Assembly (NCBI RefSeq): GCF_001908205.1
Contig: NZ_LGHL01000117.1
Coordinates: 1-46,868 of the forward strand
Origin: Bradyrhizobium sp. NAS80.1
GTDB taxonomy: Bacteria > Pseudomonadota > Alphaproteobacteria > Rhizobiales > Xanthobacteraceae
Direction: 5' to 3'
DNA length: 46,868 nucleotides
Shown here: positions 24,292-31,530 of the stretch, one piece after another
How positions within the stretch are numbered: the first letter of the stretch is position 1
Layout of the letters: every line of letters begins with the position of its first letter
Translations under genes and position numbers: made by a program
Notes under the pieces: generated by a model
The model's database searches: none
Seen by the model: only the letters and a program-made list of their open reading frames with translations
What the model was told of the DNA's origin: nothing

Positions 24292-25815
24292 ATGACCATC
24301 AGCCCAGTCATCCGCCTGCATCCCGATGATGGCGTGCTGATCGCGCGCGCGAGCCTGCCGCCGGGAACGGTGGTTGCCGACGGCGTAACGACGGTCGATC
24401 GCATTCCCTCCGGCCACAAGGTCGCGATCAAGCCGATCGCCGTGGGCGAGCCGGTGAAGCGTTACGGCCAGATCATCGGCTTTGCGACAGTGCCGATCGC
24501 GCCGGGCCAGCACGTGCACACGCAGAACTGCGGCATGGGCGACTTCTCCAAGGATTATGCCTATTGCGCCGACGTCAAGCCGACGCCGAACTTCGATCTG
24601 CCGGCGACCTTCGAGGGCATCCGCCGCCCGGACGGCCGCGTCGCCACGCGCAACTATATCGGCATCCTCACCTCGGTGAATTGCAGCGCGCATGTCGCTA
24701 GTCTCGTCGCCGACGTCTTCAAGAAGAATCCCTTCACCGGCGACAATCCGCTGGCCGAATTCCCCAATGTCGACGGTGTGGTCGCGCTGACCCACAAGAC
24801 CGGCTGCGGCATGACGCAGAACGAACCGCTCGCGCTGCTCCGCCGCACGCTCGGCGGCTATGCGCGGCACGTCAATTTCTCGCATGTCATCGTGCTCGGT
24901 CTCGGCTGTGAGGTGAACCAGATCGGAGGCCTCATGGAGGAGCAGAAGCTCGCCGGCCGCCTGCGCGCGATGGACATCCAGGAGGTCGGCGGCACCCGCA
25001 AGACGGTGGAGGCGGGTGTTGCCTTCGTGCGCGAGGCGCTGGCGGACGCGAACAAGGTCAAGCGCGAATCCGTGCCGGCGAGCGAACTGACGGTCGCGCT
25101 GCAATGCGGTGGCTCGGACGGCTATTCCGGCGTGTCCGCCAATCCGGCGCTCGGTGCTGCCAGCGACCTCATCGTGCGCCACGGCGGCACCGTGATCCTG
25201 TCGGAAACGCCGGAGACCTATGGTGCCGAGCATCTGCTGACGCGCCGCGCCGTCAGCCGCGAGGTCGGCGAGAAGCTCGTCGATCTCATGCGCTGGTGGG
25301 AGGAATATACCGAGCGCGAAGGCGCCGAGATGAACGCCAATCCGAGCCCCGGCAACAAGGCCGGCGGCCTCACCACCATCCTGGAAAAGTCGCTCGGCGC
25401 GATGGCGAAGGCCGGCACCACCAATCTCGTCGACGTGCTGCGCTACGCCGAGCCGGTGACGAAGCGCGGCTTCGTGTTCATGGACACGCCTGGCTACGAT
25501 CCGGTCGCTGCGACCGGCCAGGTCGCCGGCGGCGCCAATCTCGTCTGCTTCACCACGGGCCGCGGCAGCGTGTTCGGCTGCAAGCCGGCGCCGTCGATCA
25601 AGCTCGCCACCAACACGCCCATGTACAAGCGCATGGAAGACGACATGGACGTCAATTGCGGCACCATCCTCGAAGGCGAGGAGAGCGTCGAGCAGTGCGG
25701 CCAGCGCATTTTCGATCTGATCCTGAAGACGGCCTCCGGCCAACCGACCAAGAGCGAGAGCTTCGATTTCGGCGGCGCGGAGTTCGCGCCCTGGGTGCTC
25801 GGCGCGACGATGTGA
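24292..25815 (+). CDS. UxaA-family (altronate/galactarate-type) dehydratase
   Basis: A 507-aa hydro-lyase. An N-terminal SAF domain (about 8-90, LHPDDGVLIARASLPPGT to HVHTQN) is joined to the large UxaA/GarD domain that begins GIRRPDGRVATRNYIGI. Cys-containing segments HKTGCGMTQN, GLGCEVNQ, LQCGGSDGYSG and FGCKPAPSIKLATNT fit the metal-dependent catalytic core of the family. It would remove water from a sugar diacid or aldonate to give a 2-keto-3-deoxy acid, which the preceding HpaI/GarL-type aldolase could cleave. The start ATG 24292 follows AAGGAGA. Substrate is not fixed by sequence. Confidence 0.9.
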   Translation: MTISPVIRLHPDDGVLIARASLPPGTVVADGVTTVDRIPSGHKVAIKPIAVGEPVKRYGQIIGFATVPIAPGQHVHTQNCGMGDFSKDYAYCADVKPTPNFDLPATFEGIRRPDGRVATRNYIGILTSVNCSAHVASLVADVFKKNPFTGDNPLAEFPNVDGVVALTHKTGCGMTQNEPLALLRRTLGGYARHVNFSHVIVLGLGCEVNQIGGLMEEQKLAGRLRAMDIQEVGGTRKTVEAGVAFVREALADANKVKRESVPASELTVALQCGGSDGYSGVSANPALGAASDLIVRHGGTVILSETPETYGAEHLLTRRAVSREVGEKLVDLMRWWEEYTEREGAEMNANPSPGNKAGGLTTILEKSLGAMAKAGTTNLVDVLRYAEPVTKRGFVFMDTPGYDPVAATGQVAGGANLVCFTTGRGSVFGCKPAPSIKLATNTPMYKRMEDDMDVNCGTILEGEESVEQCGQRIFDLILKTASGQPTKSESFDFGGAEFAPWVLGATM

Positions 25816-25856
25816 TGGCGCGCAGCGCACCTCGCTGCCGAAATATGCAGGACGAA

Positions 25857-25907
25857 CGGGACCCGTAGGTAATCCTACGGAGGCGTCAGGTGATCGTGCG
25901 GGTCCCG
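25857..25907. other. nested inverted repeats, possible structured RNA or terminator
   Basis: CGGGACC (25857-25863) pairs with GGTCCCG (25901-25907). Inside, CCGTAGG (25863-25869) and CCTACGG (25874-25880) form a perfect 7-bp stem with a TAAT loop, and a 20-nt stretch separates it from the outer right arm. The two stems share base 25863. It lies 42 bp after the dehydratase stop and 93 bp before the PAS-protein start. It may terminate the transporter-dehydratase operon; no U tract follows. Confidence 0.5.
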
Positions 25908-25999
25908 CGGTCACGCATGATTAATGATTCACGTTGTAATCCATTATCGATGCGGGCCACTCCTTCGAGGGCGCAGCCCTTCGTGAGGATTCGTCAACG

Positions 26000-26521
26000 A
26001 TGACGCATGCGATACGGCCAAACGGCGTGGAAAATTTCCTCGGCGAAGAGGAGTTGATCGTGTCGAAGACCGATCTCAAGGGCCGCATCACTTACGCCAA
26101 CGACGTCTTCGTCCGCATGGCCAAATATTCCTACGCTGAGCTGATGGGCGCGCCCCACAGCATGATCCGCCATCCCGACATGCCGCGCTGCGTCTTCAAG
26201 CTGCTGTGGGACACCCTGCAGTCCAAGCAGGAGATCTTCGCCTACGTCGTCAATCTGGCGAAGGACGGCAGCCATTACTGGGTGCTTGCCCATGTCACGC
26301 CGACGCTCGACGAGCGCGGCAATATCGTCGGCTACCACTCCAACCGTCGCAAGCCCGAAGCCGTGCAGATCGAGCGCATCAAGCCGATCTACAAGACGCT
26401 GTGCGCGGAAGAGGCGCGGCATGCCAATGCCAAGGATGGCATGCGTGCGAGCTTCGATGCGATGGTGGGACGGCTCAAGCAACAGGGTGTCGGTTACGAT
26501 GAATTTGTGCTCTCTCTCTAA
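26000..26521 (+). CDS. PAS-domain energy-taxis sensor (Aer N-terminus/CetB-like)
   Basis: A 173-aa soluble protein made of one PAS domain of the Aer type: ITYANDVFVRMAKYSYAEL, GAPHSMIRHPDMPRCVF, LLWDTL and DGSHYWVLAHVTPT follow Aer's FAD-binding PAS almost segment by segment. A helical tail ending YDEFVLSL follows. There is no membrane segment. The next gene encodes a membrane chemotaxis transducer and overlaps this one by 23 nt. Together they look like Aer divided in two, as in CetB/CetA of Campylobacter. It would sense redox state through bound FAD and pass the signal to its partner. ATG 26000 has GAGGA about 10 nt upstream. Confidence 0.9.
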   Translation: MTHAIRPNGVENFLGEEELIVSKTDLKGRITYANDVFVRMAKYSYAELMGAPHSMIRHPDMPRCVFKLLWDTLQSKQEIFAYVVNLAKDGSHYWVLAHVTPTLDERGNIVGYHSNRRKPEAVQIERIKPIYKTLCAEEARHANAKDGMRASFDAMVGRLKQQGVGYDEFVLSL

Positions 26522-27803
26522 GGCGCAGGGAGCGACCGCGCTCGCGTGTGTTCTTGCTATCGTTGCGTTCGTTCTCTCGCTCACCGGCGTCACGGGAATT
26601 TCCGGCGCGGTGTTGCAGGGCGTGACGGTCGTGCTGCTCGGTTACGCTGCCTGGTGCCAGCATCGCACGGCAGTAGCCGTCGACGAGGTGGCCGATGTGT
26701 GCCGCAAGGCCGCGCATGGCGATCTCGAAGCGCGCATCCTGAGCAATCGGCAGGCCGGGCGGATCGGGTCGATCCAGAAGTCGGTCAACGACATGCTAGA
26801 CATCACCGACGCCTTCGTGCGCGAGGCTTCGGCCTCGATGGACTATGCAAGCCGCGGCAAGCATTTCCGCAAGATCCTGGCGCGCGGATTGCCCGGCTCG
26901 TTCCGGCGTTCGTCCACCGTCATCAATTCCGGCACCGACAGCCTCGGCCGCCGCGTCGTCGAGATTGCCGGTCTCGCAAAGCAGTTCGGCACGCATCTCG
27001 ACGAGGTTGCGGGCACCCTCATGGGCGCGGCGACCGATCTTGAGTCCGACGCCGGCCAGATGGCGGCAGCGGCGGAGAAGACCAGCCGGCAGACCTCCGG
27101 CGTGCTCAGCGCCTCCGACCAGGCCTCGCGCAATGTCGCGACCGTCGCCAGCGCCGCCGAGCAGCTCGCATCCTCGATTGCCGATATCGGCCGCCAGGTG
27201 ACCGGCTCGACTGCAAGCACGGGCCGCGCGGTGAACGAGGCCAATCGCGCCGGCAGCGAGATCCGCACGCTTGCCGACGCGGCGCTCCGGATCGGCGACG
27301 TCGTCAAGCTGATCAGCGAGATCGCCGAGCAGACCAACCTGCTGGCGCTCAACGCCACCATCGAGGCGGCCCGCGCGGGTGAGGCCGGCCGCGGCTTTGC
27401 GGTCGTGGCGTCCGAGGTCAAGAGCCTCGCCAACCAGACCGCGAAGGCGACCGAGGAGATCAGCGCCAAGGTCGGCGAGATGCAGCAATCGACGACGAAT
27501 TCGGTCGCGGCCGTCGAGGCGATCGCGCAGACCATCACCGAGATCAACGGGATCACCGCATCGATCGCGACTTCGATCGAGCAGCAGGGGCTCGCAACCC
27601 GCGAGATCGCCCGCAACGTGCAGGAAGCCTCCGCCGGCACCTCGCAGGTCTCCTCCAACGTCACCGGCATCAGCGAAGCCGCCGCTGACACGGGGCGCGT
27701 CGCGAGCCGCGTCAACAGCGCCTCCGAACGCGTCCATGGCGAGGTCGAGACGCTCAGGCGCGAGGTGACGCAGTTCCTGCAGCGGCTGACATCGGCCGCG
27801 TAA
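26499..27803 (+). CDS. membrane chemotaxis transducer without periplasmic domain (CetA-like)
   Basis: A 434-aa methyl-accepting chemotaxis-type protein. Two hydrophobic segments near residues 12-28 and 34-50 form a hairpin with almost no periplasmic loop, so it cannot bind an external ligand itself. A HAMP-like region (about 55-130) leads to a long coiled-coil signalling domain. The highly conserved tip, ISEIAEQTNLLALNATIEAA followed by RAGEAGRGFAVVASEV, lies at ~271-310 and would bind CheA/CheW. The ATG at 26499 lies inside the PAS gene and gives translational coupling. Function: relay of the PAS/FAD signal to the chemotaxis array. Confidence 0.9.
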   Translation: MNLCSLSKAQGATALACVLAIVAFVLSLTGVTGISGAVLQGVTVVLLGYAAWCQHRTAVAVDEVADVCRKAAHGDLEARILSNRQAGRIGSIQKSVNDMLDITDAFVREASASMDYASRGKHFRKILARGLPGSFRRSSTVINSGTDSLGRRVVEIAGLAKQFGTHLDEVAGTLMGAATDLESDAGQMAAAAEKTSRQTSGVLSASDQASRNVATVASAAEQLASSIADIGRQVTGSTASTGRAVNEANRAGSEIRTLADAALRIGDVVKLISEIAEQTNLLALNATIEAARAGEAGRGFAVVASEVKSLANQTAKATEEISAKVGEMQQSTTNSVAAVEAIAQTITEINGITASIATSIEQQGLATREIARNVQEASAGTSQVSSNVTGISEAAADTGRVASRVNSASERVHGEVETLRREVTQFLQRLTSAA

Positions 27804-27857
27804 GACCTCCGCGGCTGGTGCCGAATATGCGGATGCCGGGCGGTGCCCCGCGCCGGT

Positions 27858-28133
27858 TTATGGGCCCCGGTGGAACCACCAAAGCCTCAGCCCCCGCTTC
27901 GGGCGTTCCCGGGCAGCTCGTTCGTCTTCGCAGTCGGGAATGATTAGAGGCGCGTCACCTTCCAGTTCGGCAAGTCGATCGACCAATTTTCGCAAGCGCG
28001 TCGGTACGGGTGAGGCGTCGCGCGTGAGGCTATGCCGAAGCTCTTTACCGATCACCCCGCAGATCGCCCGGCAATGCTTTGGTTCTAAAGCTTCGATCAG
28101 GTGAGGGTCTTGGGGCGGAAAGGGGGGCGTCAT
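27858..28133 (-). CDS. small conserved-looking protein, 91 aa
   Basis: Not recognised with confidence. It begins MTPPFPPQDPHLIEALEPKH and has a central segment IGKELRHSLTRDASPVPTRL followed by an LVDRLAEL helix. That spacing (IGxxLR...PVPxRLxxLVxxL) recalls the NepR anti-sigma helix pair, but the match is weak and the flanks do not fit. I chose ATG 28133, with GGAGG eight bases upstream; a GTG at 28142 is in frame. The tail is basic and aromatic (RLWWFHRGP). It is convergent with the transducer gene. Confidence 0.55.
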   Translation of the reverse strand: MTPPFPPQDPHLIEALEPKHCRAICGVIGKELRHSLTRDASPVPTRLRKLVDRLAELEGDAPLIIPDCEDERAARERPKRGLRLWWFHRGP

Positions 28134-28377
28134 GACTGCCACCTCCGGCTTGGTGCACAGCCTCCTTGCGTGCGCACGGCTTACCTGCCACCGCTATCAC
28201 AACGCGCATCGGACTTGCCCGATCCGGTGGAGCCGAAATCTTTCTATCATATGTGAATTTACCGTGGGGCTCGCGACCCGTGAGGCGTTTGAGACCGGCA
28301 GCCTAAGGGCCGCAATTTCTCCGGCCGTGAACAGGTTCCCATAGTACAATTGTCCGCGCATGGGCGGGGCCTAAGAA

Positions 28378-28626
28378 ATGGCTATTTATCGATTATTGCA
28401 AGGCTGCACGATCGGGCCAGAAGAGGCTAGCCGCATCACAGCTGCTTACGAGCAAGCGCTCCATACGCTCTGCGTCAAGGACCGCGACGACCCCAATCCG
28501 GCGTCAAAGACGCCGCACAAATTTCGGCTCTGGCGATATGGGAACTCGAATTACGCTAAGGTCTGCGGTCGCACTACACGCGTTCTGCCGCTTGAAGCCG
28601 AAACATTTTCCGACCTAGATGATTAG
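28378..28626 (+). CDS. small protein, 82 aa, apparently shifted out of frame by a deletion
   Basis: The N-terminal part, with EEASRITAAYEQALHTLCVKDRDDP, resembles a small-protein family common in Bradyrhizobium. After DDP the frame reads into an unrelated basic tail. A different frame over 28497-28559 encodes SGVKDAAQISALAIWELELR followed by stop, which resembles the normal C-terminus of that family (…VRDPAQISKLAIKELGL as I recall it). This suggests loss of about 40-45 bases that were not a multiple of three. Function unknown. The family memory needs a search; the two-frame pattern is seen directly. Confidence 0.5.
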   Translation: MAIYRLLQGCTIGPEEASRITAAYEQALHTLCVKDRDDPNPASKTPHKFRLWRYGNSNYAKVCGRTTRVLPLEAETFSDLDD

Positions 28627-28657
28627 CGTAGGGGCTTCGCAAAGCGCGAGGCTGGTC

Positions 28658-28759
28658 ATGGACCCGATATCAGCGAGCGACGTATTTCTGACTGTCACCA
28701 TCATGAGCACCGCCTTTCTGATCGAGATCGGGTTTTTCATCCTGCTCGGAATGTTCTGA
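28658..28759 (+). CDS. small single-span membrane protein candidate, 33 aa
   Basis: ATG at 28658 with GAGG six bases upstream opens a 33-codon frame ending TGA. The product has a short polar start (MDPISASDVF) and one strongly hydrophobic helix (about 9-33) that contains a Glu in IEIGFF. No family is recognised. The ribosome site and single-helix composition support translation; its small size keeps the confidence moderate. Confidence 0.4.
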   Translation: MDPISASDVFLTVTIMSTAFLIEIGFFILLGMF

Positions 28760-28905
28760 AAGGAGCACGCTCTGTGCACTGCACAGCCGATGGGGAGACC
28801 TCCGCCTCCAAGATTTCTGATCTCGACGCAGATGTTCCATTCGGAACGAGGAACCCCGGGGGGCGCCATGGCGGCAATTTCGCAAGACATCGGCCGCAGC
28901 GTTAG

Positions 28906-28932
28906 GGAACCATTTCTGAGAGTGCCCGGTTA
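28906..28932 (+). promoter_or_regulatory. possible general-stress (EcfG-type) promoter
   Basis: GGAAC at 28906-28910 and GGTT at 28928-28931 are separated by 17 bases. The alphaproteobacterial EcfG consensus is GGAAC-N16/17-CGTT, so one base of the -10 differs. It lies about 37 bp before the ATG of the small secreted protein at 28969. A single site with one mismatch could be chance. Confidence 0.25.
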
Positions 28933-28968
28933 GTTTGTGGGGAGGGTCCGATAAAGGCGAGCATTGCC

Positions 28969-29145
28969 ATGAGGACCAAATATCTCACCGCGATTGTGAT
29001 AGCAGTTCTCGCCGCTGGTACTGGGCTGGCAGTCAGTTCTGTCGGCCCGCTGCCTTCCGAAAAGCAGTCCACGCCGGCTGCCGTGCAAGCGGCGAACCGA
29101 TTAGCTGCGTCCGTGGATACGTTTTTGCTTCCGTCCGGCGGCTAA
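28969..29145 (+). CDS. small secreted protein candidate, 58 aa
   Basis: The frame from ATG 28969 encodes a signal-peptide-like N-terminus: MRTKYLTAIVIAVLAAGTG with a basic start and hydrophobic core, then a 35-residue polar/Ala-rich mature part with EKQSTPAAVQAANRLAAS. AAAGGCGAG lies nine bases upstream. No family is recognised. A possible EcfG-type promoter lies directly upstream. Confidence 0.5.
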   Translation: MRTKYLTAIVIAVLAAGTGLAVSSVGPLPSEKQSTPAAVQAANRLAASVDTFLLPSGG

Positions 29146-29311
29146 CAGCCCGGCGCAACCTTCCCAACCGTTCCCCGATCCGGGCGACACGCGCCTGCAT
29201 GATCGACCGCCGATGAAATCGGCAAGCTGGTTAGCGGCCTTGACTCCGCGCTGATATCGCTAGCTGTCGGCACCGCGACATAGCTGATCGCTTTCCGGTG
29301 CGCTGTCTCAT

Positions 29312-29428
29312 TTAGTGGGCGAACCCCATCAGGGCGGCGATCCTCAGCGAGTAGTGGATCACAAGCAGCGCGCCGATGATGAACATCGCGATGCCGATCA
29401 CCGCCCACCATTTGATCCTTCTGGTCAT
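29312..29428 (-). CDS. small membrane protein candidate, 38 aa
   Basis: From ATG 29428 the product begins MTRRIKWW, a positively charged aromatic start, followed by a hydrophobic helix (VIGIAMFIIGALLVI, ~10-24) and a second short apolar stretch. AAAGGGG lies upstream on the minus strand. The longer frame reaching 29608 has no protein-like character and overlaps the DUF3551 gene. Function unknown. Confidence 0.5.
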   Translation of the reverse strand: MTRRIKWWAVIGIAMFIIGALLVIHYSLRIAALMGFAH

Positions 29429-29543
29429 CAGGTGCCCCTTTCTGCTGATGTCTTCAAACCCATCGGCACGCTGGCCTGCCTTGACCGACTTGCCTGTTGG
29501 TGCGTCTATCAGGAAAGATGGTCGATCGAAAATGAGGCGAGCG

Positions 29544-29801
29544 ATGCGCAAACTGCTACCTTTGCTATTGCTTGGCGGTGCGGCAATGTCCGTAATCGTG
29601 CCCGCCACGGCGCAAACCTACGATCCCAGATATCCGGTTTGCCTGCAAAGATGGGTCTGGGGTGGCAGCACATATTTCGAGTGCAAGTTTACATCATGGG
29701 ATCAGTGTCGAGCGTCGGCGTCGGGACTTCCGGCCATGTGCTTGGACAATCCCTATTGGTCGCAAGCGTATTCTGGATCGCGCCGCGGCCGCGCGAGATA
29801 A
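29544..29801 (+). CDS. DUF3551-family small secreted protein
   Basis: An 85-aa protein with a Sec signal peptide (MRKLLPLLLLGG to ATAQ) and a mature part with four cysteines: YPVCLQRW, FECKFTSWDQCRASASG and MCLDNPYW. The pattern (TYDPxYPVC, C-x3-5-S-x2-QCRATASG, MCxxNPY) is that of DUF3551, abundant in Bradyrhizobium. The cysteines probably form two disulfides in the periplasm. The ATG at 29544 has GAGGCGAG just upstream; an in-frame ATG at 29532 is less likely. Function unknown. Confidence 0.85.
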   Translation: MRKLLPLLLLGGAAMSVIVPATAQTYDPRYPVCLQRWVWGGSTYFECKFTSWDQCRASASGLPAMCLDNPYWSQAYSGSRRGRAR

Positions 29802-29973
29802 TGATGTTGCCTTTCCTGCGTGTAGGTTCGACGACAATTGCCGTTCTATAGAACTGGCGCGGCGGAGTAATCATTGACGGCCTTAGCGCGGAGCGGCTTA
29901 GCCGGGCGTCACTCGATCTTCCTTGTCCGCCCCGCGCATCACGATCTTGAGTCAGCTTTCGCGCTAGGAGGGC

Positions 29974-30072
29974 ATGATATGGCTCTCATCTCTCAAGATT
30001 GAAAATGCAGCGTGGTTGCAAAGTGTTAGCCGGTTCATAGTGGAGGTCAATCCTGAGGCTTATAAGCTCTGA
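29974..30072 (+). CDS. small ORF, 32 aa, with strong ribosome site
   Basis: AGGAGG lies 1-3 bases before ATG 29974, close spacing but a near-perfect site. The peptide begins MIWLSSLKIENAAWLQ and ends EVNPEAYKL; it is soluble and mildly amphipathic. No family recognised. A second small ORF with its own GGGAGG follows 22 bp later, so the two may form a small operon. Confidence 0.35.
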   Translation: MIWLSSLKIENAAWLQSVSRFIVEVNPEAYKL

Positions 30073-30094
30073 GACAACCGTTCGGGAGGCGACG

Positions 30095-30184
30095 ATGATC
30101 CCCGATTGGCTTACCCTTCCTGCGACCATCCTTTGTGTATTGTTCTTGAGCACCATCGTTTTGATTGCCGTTGGGGCTTGGTAG
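30095..30184 (+). CDS. small single-span membrane protein candidate, 29 aa
   Basis: GGGAGG at 30084-30089 sits five bases before ATG 30095. The product begins MIPDWLTLP, continues in a hydrophobic helix (ILCVLFLSTIVLIAVGAW) and stops. Length, Trp near both ends of the helix and a strong ribosome site are typical of real small membrane proteins. No homologue is recognised by eye. Confidence 0.45.
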   Translation: MIPDWLTLPATILCVLFLSTIVLIAVGAW

Positions 30185-30653
30185 GCGACAGGTCAGGGCG
30201 GTGCTTGTGCGCGACGACATCGAGGATCAGACGAGAAGTCGTCGCTTGACCAATTTCATCCCGCCGCCTTGTCTTTCCGACGTCTCGCCGGTCGACGGCA
30301 TCATCGTCGGCTCGCCGAAACAGAAGTTCGGCGTGGCCGTCGACGTGCTGCTGGTGGAATAGTTTCAGCGCCGTTTTGTGTGAACGATGCCCGCTTGGCA
30401 CGGCTCTCCCTGTAAAGGAATTCTATGGTCGGCCATTGGCCCGGCTGGCCCCGCGCATCGCCCGCTCCCAAGGAGTAACGGGCCGTGACCGCAACCGTGA
30501 TGTTGCGAAGCGGGACTGCAACATATTTACGTATTTTCGTCCCGGGGTTTGGTCACTCGGCCCAAGATGGGCTATGCTGGCGCGTGCGTCGAGGGCGAGA
30601 ATGATAGGGTCGGGAGCTGCCGTGGGAAACCACCGACAAGCGGGGCTGCATCC
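30185..30653. other. 469-bp intergenic stretch, no supported gene
   Basis: Open frames on both strands here lack ribosome sites and show no recognisable protein character. The AT-rich patch ACATATTTACGTATTTTCG (about 30520-30539) is the most promoter-like segment and lies 115 bp before the HD-domain gene. Nothing else is supported. Confidence 0.4.
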
Positions 30654-31481
30654 ATGTTGACGTTACCGAGGCTGGCGGCTGAATCCTTGGAGAAGTTGCT
30701 GGGCTCGTTCATGCGTCGCAGGTTCGACGAGTCCTATGCCAGGGTGCTGGAAGGCTCGACGCGCACCGCGATGGAATGCATCGGCAACAGCGACGCGCTC
30801 TATCACAACATCGAGCATACGATGCTGGTGACGCTGGCCGCCCAGGCGATCCTCATGGGACGCAATCTTCACGCGCACCTTGCGGCGGAGGACTACATCC
30901 ATGTCCTGATCGCGTGTCTTGCGCACGACATCGGCTATGTCCGCGGTCTGTTTCCGGAGGATGACGAAGACGGCTTCGTGATCGACGAGGCCGGGACCAA
31001 GGTGTCGCTGCCGCGCGGCGCTTCGGATGCCAGCCTGATGATGTATCATGTTGATCGCTCGATACTTTTCGTGAGGCGGCGGCTGCCGCCAATCCGCGGT
31101 ATCGACAGCGAGCGCGTCGCCCGCGCTATCGAGGGGACGCGCTTTCCGGCCCTCGAAGGGCAGGAGTACGATTGCGAAGCCTCGATCCTGCGCGCCGCCG
31201 ACTTCATCGGCCAACTCGGCGATCCCAACTATCTGCGCAAGGCCAATGCGCTCTACTACGAGTTCGAGGAGGTCGGCATCAACCGCCAGCTCGGCTACGA
31301 CTCGCCCGCCGACATCGTGAACCGCTATCCGCAGTTCTACTGGAACAGCGTCGCACCGCACATCCAGACCGAGATCGGCTATCTCAACAAGACCGAGATC
31401 GGCCGGCAATGGATTGCCAATCTCTACAGCAACGTGTTCCGTGCCGAACGCGACATCCCGCTGTCGGGCCCGCAAAAGTAG
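30654..31481 (+). CDS. HD-domain metal-dependent phosphohydrolase
   Basis: A 275-aa protein of the HD superfamily, which hydrolyses phosphomonoesters or phosphodiesters with bound metal. The set is visible: first His in YHNIEHTMLV (His51/His55), the HD pair at His91-Asp92 (CLAHDIGYVRG) and a distal Asp in ILRAADFIGQLGD (~180). ATG 30654 is the first start that fits; the frame opens earlier in intergenic sequence. The resemblance is to stand-alone HD proteins with cyclic-nucleotide phosphodiesterase-like histidine spacing, but the substrate is unknown. The alpha/beta hydrolase gene follows 49 bp later. Confidence 0.85.
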   Translation: MLTLPRLAAESLEKLLGSFMRRRFDESYARVLEGSTRTAMECIGNSDALYHNIEHTMLVTLAAQAILMGRNLHAHLAAEDYIHVLIACLAHDIGYVRGLFPEDDEDGFVIDEAGTKVSLPRGASDASLMMYHVDRSILFVRRRLPPIRGIDSERVARAIEGTRFPALEGQEYDCEASILRAADFIGQLGDPNYLRKANALYYEFEEVGINRQLGYDSPADIVNRYPQFYWNSVAPHIQTEIGYLNKTEIGRQWIANLYSNVFRAERDIPLSGPQK

Positions 31482-31530
31482 CAGCCGGATAGGGTCGTGC
31501 TACGATGGTGCGCAAATTCGTGACTATGTC

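Noticed and set aside
24223..25914. 563-codon minus-strand frame opposite the UxaA-type gene
   Set aside because: No family motif and no ribosome site; explained by codon bias of the plus-strand gene.
26499..26521. PAS/transducer overlap as a frameshifted single Aer gene
   Set aside because: No homopolymer lies at the junction, each protein has a natural terminus and start, and a bipartite CetB/CetA precedent exists.
26796..27737. Two minus-strand frames of ~300 codons opposite the chemotaxis transducer
   Set aside because: Both are shadows of the repetitive Ala-rich signalling domain.
30165..30362. 65-codon plus-strand frame and an overlapping 96-codon minus-strand frame
   Set aside because: Neither has a ribosome site or recognisable protein character, and the first overlaps the better-supported 29-aa ORF.
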